From contig OX359246.1 of NCBI GenBank assembly GCA_947179485.1, forward strand, positions 51,005,632-51,069,631: 64,000 bases of DNA, written 5' to 3'. Below the pieces are notes generated by a model. It was given only the letters and a program-made list of their open reading frames with translations, made no database searches and was not told the DNA's origin. The DNA is from Allacma fusca (lineage: Eukaryota; Arthropoda; Collembola; Symphypleona; Sminthuridae). Each line of letters starts with the position of its first letter. Positions within the stretch are counted from its first letter, which is position 1. Shown in pieces: positions 34,844 to 48,400 of the stretch. The translations under genes and the position numbers were made by a program.

Positions 34844-36650
34844 TCTGGTCACTTTTTCAAGGGTTTCCTGAACTCGTCCGAATCCCATCAAACTTTGGGA
34901 ATACACTCGGGCAGTCTGCCAAAGCTCAATTCTCGACTTTGAGTTGAATCGAAAAACTTTAAAAATAGCGATAAAATGACGTGACGTTTCTGTGGTCACT
35001 TTTTCGGTTGTTTTCTGAACCGGTCCGAATCCCCTCAAACTTTGGGAATACACTCGGGCAGTCTGCCAAAGCTCAATTCTCGAATTTGAGGTGAATCGAA
35101 AAACTTTAAAAATAGCGATAAAAATGACGTGTCGTTTCTGTGGTCACTTTTTCGGTTGTTTTCTGAACTCGTCCGATTCTCCTCAAACTTTGGGAATACA
35201 CTCGGGCAGTCTGCCAAAGCTCAATTCTCGAATTTGAGGTGAATCGAAAAACTTTAAAAATAGCGATTAAAATGAAGTGTCGTTGCTCTGGTCACTTTTT
35301 CAACGGTTTGCTGAACTCGTCCGATTCTCCTCAAACTTTGGGAATACATTCGGGCAGTATCCTAAAGCTTAATTCTCGAATTTGAGTTGAATCGAAAAAC
35401 TTTCAAAATAGCGATTAAAATGAAGTGTCGTTGCTCTAGTCACTTTTTTAAGGGTTTCCTGAACTCGTCCGAATCTCCTAAAACTTTGGGAATACACTCG
35501 GGCAGTCTGCCAAAGCTCAATTCTCGAATTTGAGGTGAATCAAAAAACTTTAAAAATAGCGATGAAAATGACGTGCTGTTGCTCTGGTCACTTTTTCAAG
35601 GGTTTCCTGAACTCGTCCGATTCTCCTCAAACTTTGGCAATACACTCAGGCAGTCTGCCAAAGCTCAATTCTCGATTTTGAGGTTAATCGAAAACCTTTA
35701 AAAACTGCGATGAAAATGACCATCGTTGCTCTGGTCACTTTTTTAAGGGTTTCCTGAACTCGTCCGATTCTCCTTAAACTTTGGGAATACTATCGGGCAG
35801 TCTACCAAAGCTCAATTCTCGAATTTGAGTTGAATCGAAAAACTTTAAAAATAGCGATAAAAATGTGTCGTTTCTGTGGTAACTTTTTCGGTTGTTCTCT
35901 GAACTCGTCCGATTCTCCTCAAACTTTGGCAATACATTCGGGCAGTATCCTAAAGCTTAATTTTCGAATTTGAGTTGAATCGAACAACTTTAAAAATAGC
36001 GATTAAAATGAAGTGTCGTTGCTCTGGTCACTTTTTCAAGGGTTTCCTGAACTCGTCCGAATCCCATCAAACTTTGGGAATACACTCGGGCAGTCTGCCA
36101 AAGCTCAATTCTCGACTTTGAGTTGAATCGAAAAACTTTAAAAATAGCGATAAAATGACGTGACGTTTCTGTGGTCACTTTTTCGGTTGTTTTCTGAACC
36201 GGTCCGAATCCCCTCAAACTTTGGGAATACACTCGGGCAGTCTGCCAAAGCTCAATTCTCGAATTTGAGGTGAATCGAAAAACTTTAAAAATAGCGATAA
36301 AAATGACGTGTCGTTTCTGTGGTCACTTTTTCGGTTGTTTTCTGAACTCGTCCGATTCTCCTCAAACTTTGGGAATACACTCGGGCAGTCTGCCAAAGCT
36401 CAATTCTCGAATTTGAGGTGAATCGAAAAACTTTAAAAATAGCGATTAAAATGAAGTGTCGTTGCTCTGGTCACTTTTTCAACGGTTTGCTGAACTCGTC
36501 CGATTCTCCTCAAACTTTGGGAATACATTCGGGCAGTATCCTAAAGCTTAATTCTCGAATTTGAGTTGAATCGAAAAACTTTCAAAATAGCGATTAAAAT
36601 GAAGTGTCGTTGCTCTAGTCACTTTTTTAAGGGTTTCCTGAACTCGTCCG
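34095..36650 (+). repeat. 1,179-bp 8-mer, two tandem copies plus tail
   Basis: About 34,095-35,273 recurs at 35,274-36,452 and continues to about 36,650. The length is 8x148 - 5, explained by one 145-bp monomer, one 147-bp monomer and one gataaaatg deletion. A private change, gaggttaatcg for gaggtgaatcg, lies near 35,683. The same 1,179-bp step recurs at 52.66/53.84, 58.85/60.03 and 61.80/62.98 kb, so the octamer is the most frequent step in the right half. Confidence 0.87.
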
Positions 36651-37650
36651 AATCCCCTCAAACTTTGGGATTGCACTCGGGCAGTCTGCCAAAGCTCAAT
36701 TCTCGAATTTGAGTTGAATCGAAAAACTTTAAAAATAGCGATGAAAATGACGTGCTGTTGCTCTGGTCACTTTTTCAAGGGTTTCCTGAACTCGTCCGAT
36801 TCTCCTCAAACTTTGGCAATACACACAGGCAGTCTGCCAAAGCTCAATTCTCGATTTTGAGGTGAATCGAAAACCTTTAAAAATTGCGATGAAAATGAAG
36901 TGTCGTTGCTCTGGTCACTTTTTCAACGGTTTGCTGAACTCGTCCGATTCTCCTTAAACTTTAGGAATACTATCGGGCAGTCTGCCAAAGCTCAATTTTC
37001 GAATTTGAGGTGAATCGAAAAACTTTAAAAATAGCGATAAAAATGACGTGTCGTTTCTGTGGTCACTTTTTCGGTTGTTTTCTGAACTTGTCCGATTCTC
37101 CTCAAACTTTGGGAATACACTCGGGGAGTCTGCCAAAGCTCAATTCTCGAATTTGAGGTGAATCGAAAAACTTTAAAAATAGGGATAAAAATGTGTCGTT
37201 TCTGTGGTCACTTTTTCGGTTGTTTTCTGAACTCGTCCGATTCTCCTCAAACTTTGGGAATACACTCGGGCAGTCTGCCAAAGCTCAATTCTCGAATTTG
37301 AGGTGAATCGAAAAACTTTAAAAATAGCGATTAAAATGAAGTGTCGTTGCTCTGGTCACTTTTTCAACGGTTTGCTGAACTCGTCCGATTCTCCTCAAAC
37401 TTTGGGAATACATTCGGGCAGTATCCTAAAGCTTAATTCTCGACTTTGAGGTGAATCGAAAAACTTTCAAAATAGCGATTAAAATGAAGTGTCGTTGCTC
37501 TGGTCACTTTTTCAACGGTTTGCTGAACTCGTCCGATTCTCCTCAAACTTTGGGAATACATTCGCGCAGTATCCTAAAGCTTAATTCTCGAATTTGAGTT
37601 GAATCGAAAAACTTTCAAAATAGCGATGAAAATGACGTGCCGTTGCTCTA
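36650..37650 (+). repeat. Island of HOR-C sequence inside HOR-D
   Basis: From about 36,760 to 37,400 the rare marks of the 1,921-bp HOR-C return in order: aatacacacaggcag (about 36,820), actttaggaatactatcg (about 36,958), ctcggggag and agggataaaaatgtgtcg. It differs from both HOR-C copies by actatcgggcag instead of actatcgtgcag. The following monomers are unusual L2/K2 hybrids, including attcgcgcag (about 37,561). The flanks are HOR-D, so this is an exchanged or converted patch. Confidence 0.8.
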
Positions 37651-40600
37651 GTCACTTTTTTAAGGGTTTCCTGAACTCGTCCGATTCTCCTCAAACTTTG
37701 GGAATACTATCGGGCAGTCTGCTCAAGCTTAATTCTCGACTTTGAGGTGAATCGAAAAACTTTAAAAATAGCGATTAAAATGAAGTGTCGTTGCTCTGGT
37801 CACTTTTTCAACGGTTTGCTGAACTCGTCCGATTCTCCTCAAACTTTGGGAATACACTCGGGCAGTCTGCCAAAGCTTAATTCTCGAATTTGAGGTGAAT
37901 CAAAAAACTTTAAAAATAGCGATGAAAATGAAGTGTCGTTGCTCTGGTCACTTTTTCAACGGTTTGCTGAACTCGTCCGATTCTCCTCAAACTTTGGGAA
38001 TACATTCGGGCAGTATCCTAAAGCTTAATTCTCGAATTTGAGTTGAATCGAAAAACTTTCAAAATAGCGATTAAAATGAAGTGTCGTTGCTCTAGTCACT
38101 TTTTTAAGGGTTTCCTGAACTCGTCCGAATCTCCTAAAACTCTGGGAATACACTCGGGCAGTCTGCCAAAGCTCAATTCTCGAATTTGAGGTGAATCAAA
38201 AAACTTTAAAAATAGCGATGAAAATGACGTGCTGTTGCTCTGGTCACTTTTTCAAGGGTTTCCTGAACTCGTCCGATTCTCCTCAAACTTTGGCAATACA
38301 CTCAGGCAGTCTGCCAAAGCTCAATTCTCGATTTTGAGGTGAATCGAAAACCTTTAAAAACTGCGATGAAAATGACCATCGTTGCTCTGGTCACTTTTTT
38401 AAGGGTTTCCTGAACTCGTCCGATTCTCCTTAAACTTTGGGAATACTATCGGGCAGTCTACCAAAGCTCAATTCTCGAATTTGAGTTGAATCGAAAAACT
38501 TTAAAAATAGCGATAAAAATGTGTCGTTTCTGTGGTAACTTTTTCGGTTGTTCTCTGAACTCGTCCGATTCTCCTCAAACTTTGGCAATACATTCGGGCA
38601 GTATCCTAAAGCTTAATTTTCGAATTTGAGTTGAATCGAACAACTTTAAAAATAGCGATTAAAATGAAGTGTCGTTGCTCTGGTCACTTTTTCAAGGGTT
38701 TCCTGAACTCGTCCGAATCCCATCAAACTTTGGGAATACACTCGGGCAGTCTGCCAAAGCTCAATTCTCGACTTTGAGTTGAATCGAAAAACTTTAAAAA
38801 TAGCGATAAAATGACGACGTTTCTGTGGTCACTTTTTCGGTTGTTTTCTGAACCGGTCCGAATCCCCTCAAACTTTGGGAATACACTCGGGCAGTCTGCC
38901 AAAGCTCAATTCTCGAATTTGAGGTGAATCGAAAAACTTTAAAAATAGCGATAAAAATGACGTGTCGTTTCTGTGGTCACTTTTTCGGTTGTTTTCTGAA
39001 CTCGTCCGATTCTCCTCAAACTTTGGGAATACACTCGGGCAGTCTGCCAAAGCTCAATTCTCGAATTTGAGGTGAATCGAAAAACTTTAAAAATAGCGAT
39101 TAAAATGAAGTGTCGTTGCTCTGGTCACTTTTTCAACGGTTTGCTGAACTCGTCCGATTCTCCTCAAACTTTGGGAATACATTCGGGCAGTATCCTAAAG
39201 CTTAATTCTCGAATTTGAGTTGAATCGAAAAACTTTCAAAATAGCGATTAAAATGAAGTGTCGTTGCTCTAGTCACTTTTTTAAGGGTTTCCTGAACTCG
39301 TCCGAATCCCCTCAAACTTTGGGATTGCACTCGGGCAGTCTGCCAAAGCTCAATTCTCGAATTTGAGTTGAATCGAAAAACTTTAAAAATAGCGATGAAA
39401 ATGACGTGCTGTTGCTCTGGTCACTTTTTCAAGGGTTTCCTGAACTCGTCCGATTCTCCTCAAACTTTGGCAATACACTCGGGCAGTCTGCCAAAGCTCA
39501 ATTCTCGATTTTGAGGTGAATCGAAAACCTTTAAAAATTGCGATGAAAATGACCATCGTTGCTCTGGTCACTTTTTTAAGGGTTTCCTGAACTCGTCCGA
39601 TTCTCCTTAAACTTTGGGAATACTATCGGGCAGTCTACCAAAGCTCAATTCTCGAATTTGAGGTGAATCGAAAAACTTTAAAAATAGCGATAAAAATGTG
39701 TCGTTTCTGTGGTAACTTTTTCGGTTGTTCTCTGAACTCGTCCGATTCTCCTCAAACTTTGGCAATACATTCGGGCAGTATCCTAAAGCTTAATTTTCGA
39801 ATTTGAGTTGAATCGAACAACTTTAAAAATAGCGATAAAAATGACGTGTCGTTTCTGTGGTCACTTTTTCGGTTGTTTTCTGAACTTGTCCGATTCTCCT
39901 CAAACTTTGGGAATACACTCGGGGAGTCTGCCAAAGCTCAATTCTCGAATTTGAGGTGAATCGAAAAACTTTAAAAATAGCGATAAAAATGACGTGTCGT
40001 TTCTGTGGTCACTTTTTCGGTTGTTTTCTGAACTCGTCCGATTCTCCTCAAACTTTGGGAATACACTCGGGCAGTCTGCCAAAGCTCAATTCTCGAATTT
40101 GAGGTGAATCGAAAAACTTTCAAAATAGCGATTAAAATGAAGTGTCGTTGCTCTGGTCACTTTTTCAACGGTTTGCTGAACTCGTCCGATTCTCCTCAAA
40201 CTTTGGGAATACATTCGGGCAGTATCCTAAAGCTTAATTCTCGAATTTGAGTTGAATCGAAAAACTTTCAAAATAGCGATGAAAATGACGTGCCGTTGCT
40301 CTAGTCACTTTTTTAAGGGTTTCCTGAACTCGTCCGATTCTCCTCAAACTTTGGGAATACTATCGGGCAGTCTGCTCAAGCTTAATTCTCGACTTTGAGG
40401 TGAATCGAAAAACTTTAAAAATAGCGATTAAAATGAAGTGTCGTTGCTCTGGTCACTTTTTCAACGGTTTGCTGAACTCGTCCGATTCTCCTCAAACTTT
40501 GGGAATACACTCGGGCAGTCTGCCAAAGCTTAATTCTCGAATTTGAGGTGAATCAAAAAACTTTAAAAATAGCGATGAAAATGAAGTGTCGTTGCTCTGG

Positions 40601-43600
40601 TCACTTTTTCAACGGTTTGCTGAACTCGTCCGATTCTCCTCAAACTTTGGGAATACATTCGGGCAGTATCCTAAAGCTTAATTCTCGAATTTGAGTTGAA
40701 TCGAAAAACTTTCAAAATAGCGATTAAAATGAAGTGTCGTTGCTCTAGTCACTTTTTTAAGGGTTTCCTGAACTCGTCCGAATCTCCTAAAACTTTGGGA
40801 ATACACTCGGGCAGTCTGCCAAAGCTCAATTCTCGAATTTGAGGTGAATCAAAAAACTTTAAAAATAGCGATGAAAATGACGTGCTGTTGCTCTGGTCAC
40901 TTTTTCAAGGGTTTCCTGAACTCGTCCGATTCTCCTCAAACTTTGGCAATACACTCAGGCAGTCTGCCAAAGCTCAATTCTCGATTTTGAGGTGAATCGA
41001 AAACCTTTAAAAACTGCGATGAAAATGACCATCGTTGCTCTGGTCACTTTTTTAAGGGTTTCCTGAACTCGTCCGATTCTCCTTAAACTTTGGGAATACT
41101 ATCGGGCAGTCTACCAAAGCTCAATTCTCGAATTTGAGTTGAATCGAAAAACTTTAAAAATAGCGATAAAAATGTGTCGTTTCTGTGGTAACTTTTTCGG
41201 TTGTTCTCTGAACTCGTCCGATTCTCCTCAAACTTTGGCAATACATTCGGGCAGTATCCTAAAGCTTAATTTTCGAATTTGAGTTGAATCGAACAACTTT
41301 AAAAATAGCGATTAAAATGAAGTGTCGTTGCTCTGGTCACTTTTTCAAGGGTTTCCTGAACTCGTCCGAATCCCATCAAACTTTGGGAATACACTCGGGC
41401 AGTCTGCCAAAGCTCAATTCTCGACTTTGAGTTGAATCGAAAAACTTTAAAAATAGCGATAAAATGACGTGACGTTTCTGTGGTCACTTTTTCGGTTGTT
41501 TTCTGAACCGGTCCGAATCCCCTCAAACTTTGGGAATACACTCGGGCAGTCTGCCAAAGCTCAATTCTCGAATTTGAGGTGAATCGAAAAACTTTAAAAA
41601 TAGCGATAAAAATGACGTGTCGTTTCTGTGGTCACTTTTTCGGTTGTTTTCTGAACTCGTCCGATTCTCCTCAAACTTTGGGAATACACTCGGGCAGTCT
41701 GCCAAAGCTCAATTCTCGAATTTGAGGTGAATCGAAAAACTTTAAAAATAGCGATTAAAATGAAGTGTCGTTGCTCTGGTCACTTTTTCAACGGTTTGCT
41801 GAACTCGTCCGATTCTCCTCAAACTTTGGGAATACATTCGGGCAGTATCCTAAAGCTTAATTCTCGAATTTGAGTTGAATCGAAAAACTTTCAAAATAGC
41901 GATTAAAATGAAGTGTCGTTGCTCTGGTCACTTTTTCAAGGGTTTCCTGAACTCGTCCGATTCTCCTCAAACTTTGGCAATACACTCGGGCAGTCTGCCA
42001 AAGCTCAATTCTCGATTTTGAGGTGAATCGAAAACCTTTAAAAATTGCGATGAAAATGACCATCGTTGCTCTGGTCACTTTTTTAAGGGTTTCCTGAACT
42101 CGTCCGATTCTCCTTAAACTTTGGGAATACTATCGGGCAGTCTACCAAAGCTCAATTCTCGAATTTGAGGTGAATCGGAAAACTTTAAAAATAGCGATAA
42201 AAATGTGTCGTTTCTGTGGTAACTTTTTCGGTTGTTCTCTGAACTCGTCCGATTCTCCTCAAACTTTGGCAATACATTCGGGCAGTATCCTAAAGCTTAA
42301 TTTTCGAATTTGAGTTGAATCGAACAACTTTAAAAATAGCGATAAAAATGACGTGTCGTTTCTGTGGTCACTTTTTCGGTTGTTTTCTGAACTTGTCCGA
42401 TTCTCCTCAAACTTTGGGAATACACTCGGGGAGTCTGCCAAAGCTCAATTCTCGAATTTGAGGTGAATCGAAAAACTTTAAAAATAGCGATAAAAATGTG
42501 TCGTTTCTGTGGTAACTTTTTCGGTTGTTCTCTGAACTCGTCCGATTCTCCTCAAACTTTGGCAATACATTCGGGCAGTATCCTAAAGCTTAATTTTCGA
42601 ATTTGAGTTGAATCGAACAACTTTAAAAATAGCGATTAAAATGAAGTGTCGTTGCTCTGGTCACTTTTTCAAGGGTTTCCTGAACTCGTCCGAATCCCAT
42701 CAAACTTTGGGAATACACTCGGGCAGTCTGCCAAAGCTCAATTCTCGACTTTGAGTTGAATCGAAAAACTTTAAAAATAGCGATAAAATGACGTGACGTT
42801 TCTGTGGTCACTTTTTCGGTTGTTTTCTGAACCGGTCCGAATCCCCTCAAACTTTGGGAATACACTCGGGCAGTCTGCCAAAGCTCAATTCTCGAATTTG
42901 AGGTGAATCGAAAAACTTTAAAAATAGCGATAAAAATGACGTGTCGTTTCTGTGGTCACTTTTTCGGTTGTTTTCTGAACTCGTCCGATTCTCCTCAAAC
43001 TTTGGGAATACACTCGGGCAGTCTGCCAAAGCTCAATTCTCGAATTTGAGGTGAATCGAAAAACTTTAAAAATAGCGATTAAAATGAAGTGTCGTTGCTC
43101 TGGTCACTTTTTCAACGGTTTGCTGAACTCGTCCGATTCTCCTCAAACTTTGGGAATACTATCGGGCAGTCTGCTCAAGCTTAATTCTCGACTTTGAGGT
43201 GAATCGAAAAACTTTAAAAATAGCGATTAAAATGAAGTGTCGTTGCTCTGGTCACTTTTTCAACGGTTTGCTGAACTCGTCCGATTCTCCTCAAACTTTG
43301 GGAATACACTCGGGCAGTCTGCCAAAGCTTAATTCTCGAATTTGAGGTGAATCAAAAAACTTTAAAAATAGCGATGAAAATGAAGTGTCGTTGCTCTGGT
43401 CACTTTTTCAACGGTTTGCTGAACTCGTCCGATTCTCCTCAAACTTTGGGAATACATTCGGGCAGTATCCTAAAGCTTAATTCTCGAATTTGAGTTGAAT
43501 CGAAAAACTTTCAAAATAGCGATTAAAATGAAGTGTCGTTGCTCTAGTCACTTTTTTAAGGGTTTCCTGAACTCGTCCGAATCTCCTAAAACTTTGGGAA

Positions 43601-45465
43601 TACACTCGGGCAGTCTGCCAAAGCTCAATTCTCGAATTTGAGGTGAATCAAAAAACTTTAAAAATAGCGATGAAAATGACGTGCTGTTGCTCTGGTCACT
43701 TTTTCAAGGGTTTCCTGAACTCGTCCGATTCTCCTCAAACTTTGGCAATACACTCAGGCAGTCTGCCAAAGCTCAATTCTCGATTTTGAGGTGAATCGAA
43801 AACCTTTAAAAACTGCGATGAAAATGACCATCGTTGCTCTGGTCACTTTTTTAAGGGTTTCCTGAACTCGTCCGATTCTCCTTAAACTTTGGGAATACTA
43901 TCGGGCAGTCTACCAAAGCTCAATTCTCGAATTTGAGTTGAATCGAAAAACTTTAAAAATAGCGATAAAAATGTGTCGTTTCTGTGGTAACTTTTTCGGT
44001 TGTTCTCTGAACTCGTCCGATTCTCCTCAAACTTTGGCAATACAATCGGGCAGTATCCTAAAGCTTAATTTTCGAATTTGAGTTGAATCGAACAACTTTA
44101 AAAATAGCGATTAAAATGAAGTGTCGTTGCTCTGGTCACTTTTTCAAGGGTTTCCTGAACTCGTCCGAATCCCATCAAACTTTGGGAATACACTCGGGCA
44201 GTCTGCCAAAGCTCAATTCTCGACTTTGAGTTGAATCGAAAAACTTTAAAAATAGCGATAAAATGACGTGACGTTTCTGTGGTCACTTTTTCGGTTGTTT
44301 TCTGAACCGGTCCGAATCCCCTCAAACTTTGGGAATACACTCGGGCAGTCTGCCAAAGCTCAATTCTCGAATTTGAGGTGAATCGAAAAACTTTAAAAGT
44401 AGCGATTAAAATGAAGTGTCGTTGCTCTGGTCACTTTTTCAACGGTTTGCTGAACTCGTCCGATTCTCCTCAAACTTTGGGAATACATTCGGGCAGTATC
44501 CTAAAGCTTAATTCTCGAATTTGAGTTGAATCGAAAAACTTTCAAAATAGCGATTAAAATGAAGTGTCGTTGCTCTAGTCACTTTTTTAAGGGTTTCCTG
44601 AACTCGTCCGAATCCCCTCAAACTTTGGGATTGCACTCGGGCAGTCTGCCAAAGCTCAATTCTCGAATTTGAGTTGAATCGAAAAACTTTCAAAATAGCG
44701 ATTAAAATGAAGTGTCGTTGCTCTGGTCACTTTTTCAACGGTTTGCTGAACTCGTCCGATTCTCCTCAAACTTTGGGAATACATTCGGGCAGTATCCTAA
44801 AGCTTAATTCTCGAATTTGAGTTGAATCGAAAAACTTTCAAAATAGCGATTAAAATGAAGTGTCGTTGCTCTAGTCACTTTTTTAAGGGTTTCCTGAACT
44901 CGTCCGAATCCCATCAAACTTTGGGAATACACTCGGGCAGTCTGCCAAAGCTCAATTCTCGACTTTGAGTTGAATCAAAAAACTTTAAAAATAGCGATGA
45001 AAATGACGTGCCATTGCTCTAGTCACTTTTTCAAGGGTTTCCTGAACTCGTCCGATTCTCCTCAAACTTTGGGAATACACTCGGGCAGTCTGCCAAAGCT
45101 CAATTCTCGAATTTGAGGTGAATCGAAAAACTTTAAAAATAGCGATTAAAATGAAGTGTCGTTGCTCTGGTCACTTTTTCAACGGTTTGCTGAACTCGTC
45201 CGATTCTCCTCAAACTTTGGGAATACATTCGGGCAGTATCCTAAAGCTTAATTCTCGAATTTGAGTTGAATCGAAAAACTTTAAAAATAGCGATGAAAAT
45301 GACGTGCCGTTGCTCTAGTCACTTTTTTAAGGGTTTCCTGAACTCGTCCGATTCTCCTCAAACTTTGGGAATACTATCGGGCAGTCTGCTCAAGCTTAAT
45401 TCTCGACTTTGAGGTGAATCGAAAAACTTTAAAAATAGCGATTAAAATGAAGTGCCGTTGCTCTA
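37650..45465 (+). repeat. Long segment of about 7.8 kb, copy 1
   Basis: Marks in this block recur at +7,815 or +7,817 bp up to about 41.8 kb (for example 37,706 to 45,521, 39,752 to 47,569 and 41,299 to 49,116). From about 43.15 kb on they recur at +6,493 (44,098 to 50,591), then +6,345, then +6,197. The change from 7,815 to 7,817 is a private two-base deletion, gataaaatgacgacg near 38,812. The drop of 1,324 is the additional block described separately. Other private changes are aaactctggg near 38,141 and tacaatcggg near 44,043. Confidence 0.85.
41830..43154 (+). repeat. 1,324-bp nonamer present only in copy 1
   Basis: About 41,145-41,830 and 42,469-43,154 are direct repeats at +1,324 bp, which is 9x148 - 8 (two 145-bp, one 147-bp and one 1-base-deleted monomer). 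Copy 2 of the long segment (around 49.1-49.7 kb) lacks this step and joins at the equivalent of 43,154. Inside is a hybrid monomer near 41,900-41,960, where a ctttcaaaatagcgattaaa monomer runs into a tttttcaaggg core. The gain or loss is a whole number of monomers, as expected for unequal exchange. Confidence 0.83.
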
Positions 45466-48400
45466 GTCACTTTTTCAAGGGTTTCCTGAACTCGTCCGAT
45501 TCTCCTCAAACTTTGGGAATACTATCGGGCAGTCTGCTCAAGCTTAATTCTCGACTTTGAGGTGAATCGAAAAACTTTAAAAATAGCGATTAAAATGAAG
45601 TGTCGTTGCTCTGGTCACTTTTTCAACGGTTTGCTGAACTCGTCCGATTCTCCTCAAACTTTGGGAATACACTCGGGCAGTCTGCCAAAGCTTAATTCTC
45701 GAATTTGAGGTGAATCAAAAAACTTTAAAAATAGCGATGAAAATGAAGTGTCGTTGCTCTGGTCACTTTTTCAACGGTTTGCTGAACTCGTCCGATTCTC
45801 CTCAAACTTTGGGAATACATTCGGGCAGTATCCTAAAGCTTAATTCTCGAATTTGAGTTGAATCGAAAAACTTTCAAAATAGCGATTAAAATGAAGTGTC
45901 GTTGCTCTAGTCACTTTTTTAAGGGTTTCCTGAACTCGTCCGAATCTCCTAAAACTTTGGGAATACACTCGGGCAGTCTGCCAAAGCTCAATTCTCGAAT
46001 TTGAGGTGAATCAAAAAACTTTAAAAATAGCGATGAAAATGACGTGCTGTTGCTCTGGTCACTTTTTCAAGGGTTTCCTGAACTCGTCCGATTCTCCTCA
46101 AACTTTGGCAATACACTCAGGCAGTCTGCCAAAGCTCAATTCTCGATTTTGAGGTGAATCGAAAACCTTTAAAAACTGCGATGAAAATGACCATCGTTGC
46201 TCTGGTCACTTTTTTAAGGGTTTCCTGAACTCGTCCGATTCTCCTTAAACTTTGGGAATACTATCGGGCAGTCTACCAAAGCTCAATTCTCGAATTTGAG
46301 TTGAATCGAAAAACTTTAAAAATAGCGATAAAAATGTGTCGTTTCTGTGGTAACTTTTTCGGTTGTTCTCTGAACTCGTCCGATTCTCCTCAAACTTTGG
46401 CAATACATTCGGGCAGTATCCTAAAGCTTAATTTTCGAATTTGAGTTGAATCGAACAACTTTAAAAATAGCGATTAAAATGAAGTGTCGTTGCTCTGGTC
46501 ACTTTTTCAAGGGTTTCCTGAACTCGTCCGAATCCCATCAAACTTTGGGAATACACTCGGGCAGTCTGCCAAAGCTCAATTCTCGACTTTGAGTTGAATC
46601 GAAAAACTTTAAAAATAGCGATAAAATGACGTGACGTTTCTGTGGTCACTTTTTCGGTTGTTTTCTGAACCGGTCCGAATCCCCTCAAACTTTGGGAATA
46701 CACTCGGGCAGTCTGCCAAAGCTCAATTCTCGAATTTGAGGTGAATCGAAAAACTTTAAAAATAGCGATAAAAATGACGTGTCGTTTCTGTGGTCACTTT
46801 TTCGGTTGTTTTCTGAACTCGTCCGATTCTCCTCAAACTTTGGGAATACACTCGGGCAGTCTGCCAAAGCTCAATTCTCGAATTTGAGGTGAATCGAAAA
46901 ACTTTAAAAATAGCGATTAAAATGAAGTGTCGTTGCTCTGGTCACTTTTTCAACGGTTTGCTGAACTCGTCCGATTCTCCTCAAACTTTGGGAATACATT
47001 CGGGCAGTATCCTAAAGCTTAATTCTCGAATTTGAGTTGAATCGAAAAACTTTCAAAATAGCGATTAAAATGAAGTGTCGTTGCTCTAGTCACTTTTTTA
47101 AGGGTTTCCTGAACTCGTCCGAATCCCCTCAAACTTTGGGATTGCACTCGGGCAGTCTGCCAAAGCTCAATTCTCGAATTTGAGTTGAATCGAAAAACTT
47201 TAAAAATAGCGATGAAAATGACGTGCTGTTGCTCTGGTCACTTTTTCAAGGGTTTCCTGAACTCGTCCGATTCTCCTCAAACTTTGGCAATACACTCGGG
47301 CAGTCTGCCAAAGCTCAATTCTCGATTTTGAGGTGAATCGAAAACCTTTAAAAATTGCGATGAAAATGACCATCGTTGCTCTGGTCACTTTTTTAAGGGT
47401 TTCCTGAACTCGTCCGATTCTCCTTAAACTTTGGGAATACTATCGGGCAGTCTACCAAAGCTCAATTCTCGAATTTGAGGTGAATCGAAAAACTTTAAAA
47501 ATAGCGATAAAAATGTGTCGTTTCTGTGGTAACTTTTTCGGTTGTTCTCTGAACTCGTCCGATTCTCCTCAAACTTTGGCAATACATTCGGGCAGTATCC
47601 TAAAGCTTAATTTTCGAATTTGAGTTGAATCGAACAACTTTAAAAATAGCGATAAAAATGACGTGTCGTTTCTGTGGTCACTTTTTCGGTTGTTTTCTGA
47701 ACTTGTCCGATTCTCCTCAAACTTTGGGAATACACTCGGGGAGTCTGCCAAAGCTCAATTCTCGAATTTGAGGTGAATCGAAAAACTTTAAAAATAGCGA
47801 TAAAAATGACGTGTCGTTTCTGTGGTCACTTTTTCGGTTGTTTTCTGAACTCGTCCGATTCTCCTCAAACTTTGGGAATACACTCGGGCAGTCTGCCAAA
47901 GCTCAATTCTCGAATTTGAGGTGAATCGAAAAACTTTCAAAATAGCGATTAAAATGAAGTGTCGTTGCTCTGGTCACTTTTTCAACGGTTTGCTGAACTC
48001 GTCCGATTCTCCTCAAACTTTGGGAATACATTCGGGCAGTATCCTAAAGCTTAATTCTCGAATTTGAGTTGAATCGAAAAACTTTCAAAATAGCGATGAA
48101 AATGACGTGCCGTTGCTCTAGTCACTTTTTTAAGGGTTTCCTGAACTCGTCCGATTCTCCTCAAACTTTGGGAATACTATCGGGCAGTCTGCTCAAGCTT
48201 AATTCTCGACTTTGAGGTGAATCGAAAAACTTTAAAAATAGCGATTAAAATGAAGTGTCGTTGCTCTGGTCACTTTTTCAACGGTTTGCTGAACTCGTCC
48301 GATTCTCCTCAAACTTTGGGAATACACTCGGGCAGTCTGCCAAAGCTTAATTCTCGAATTTGAGGTGAATCAAAAAACTTTAAAAATAGCGATGAAAATG

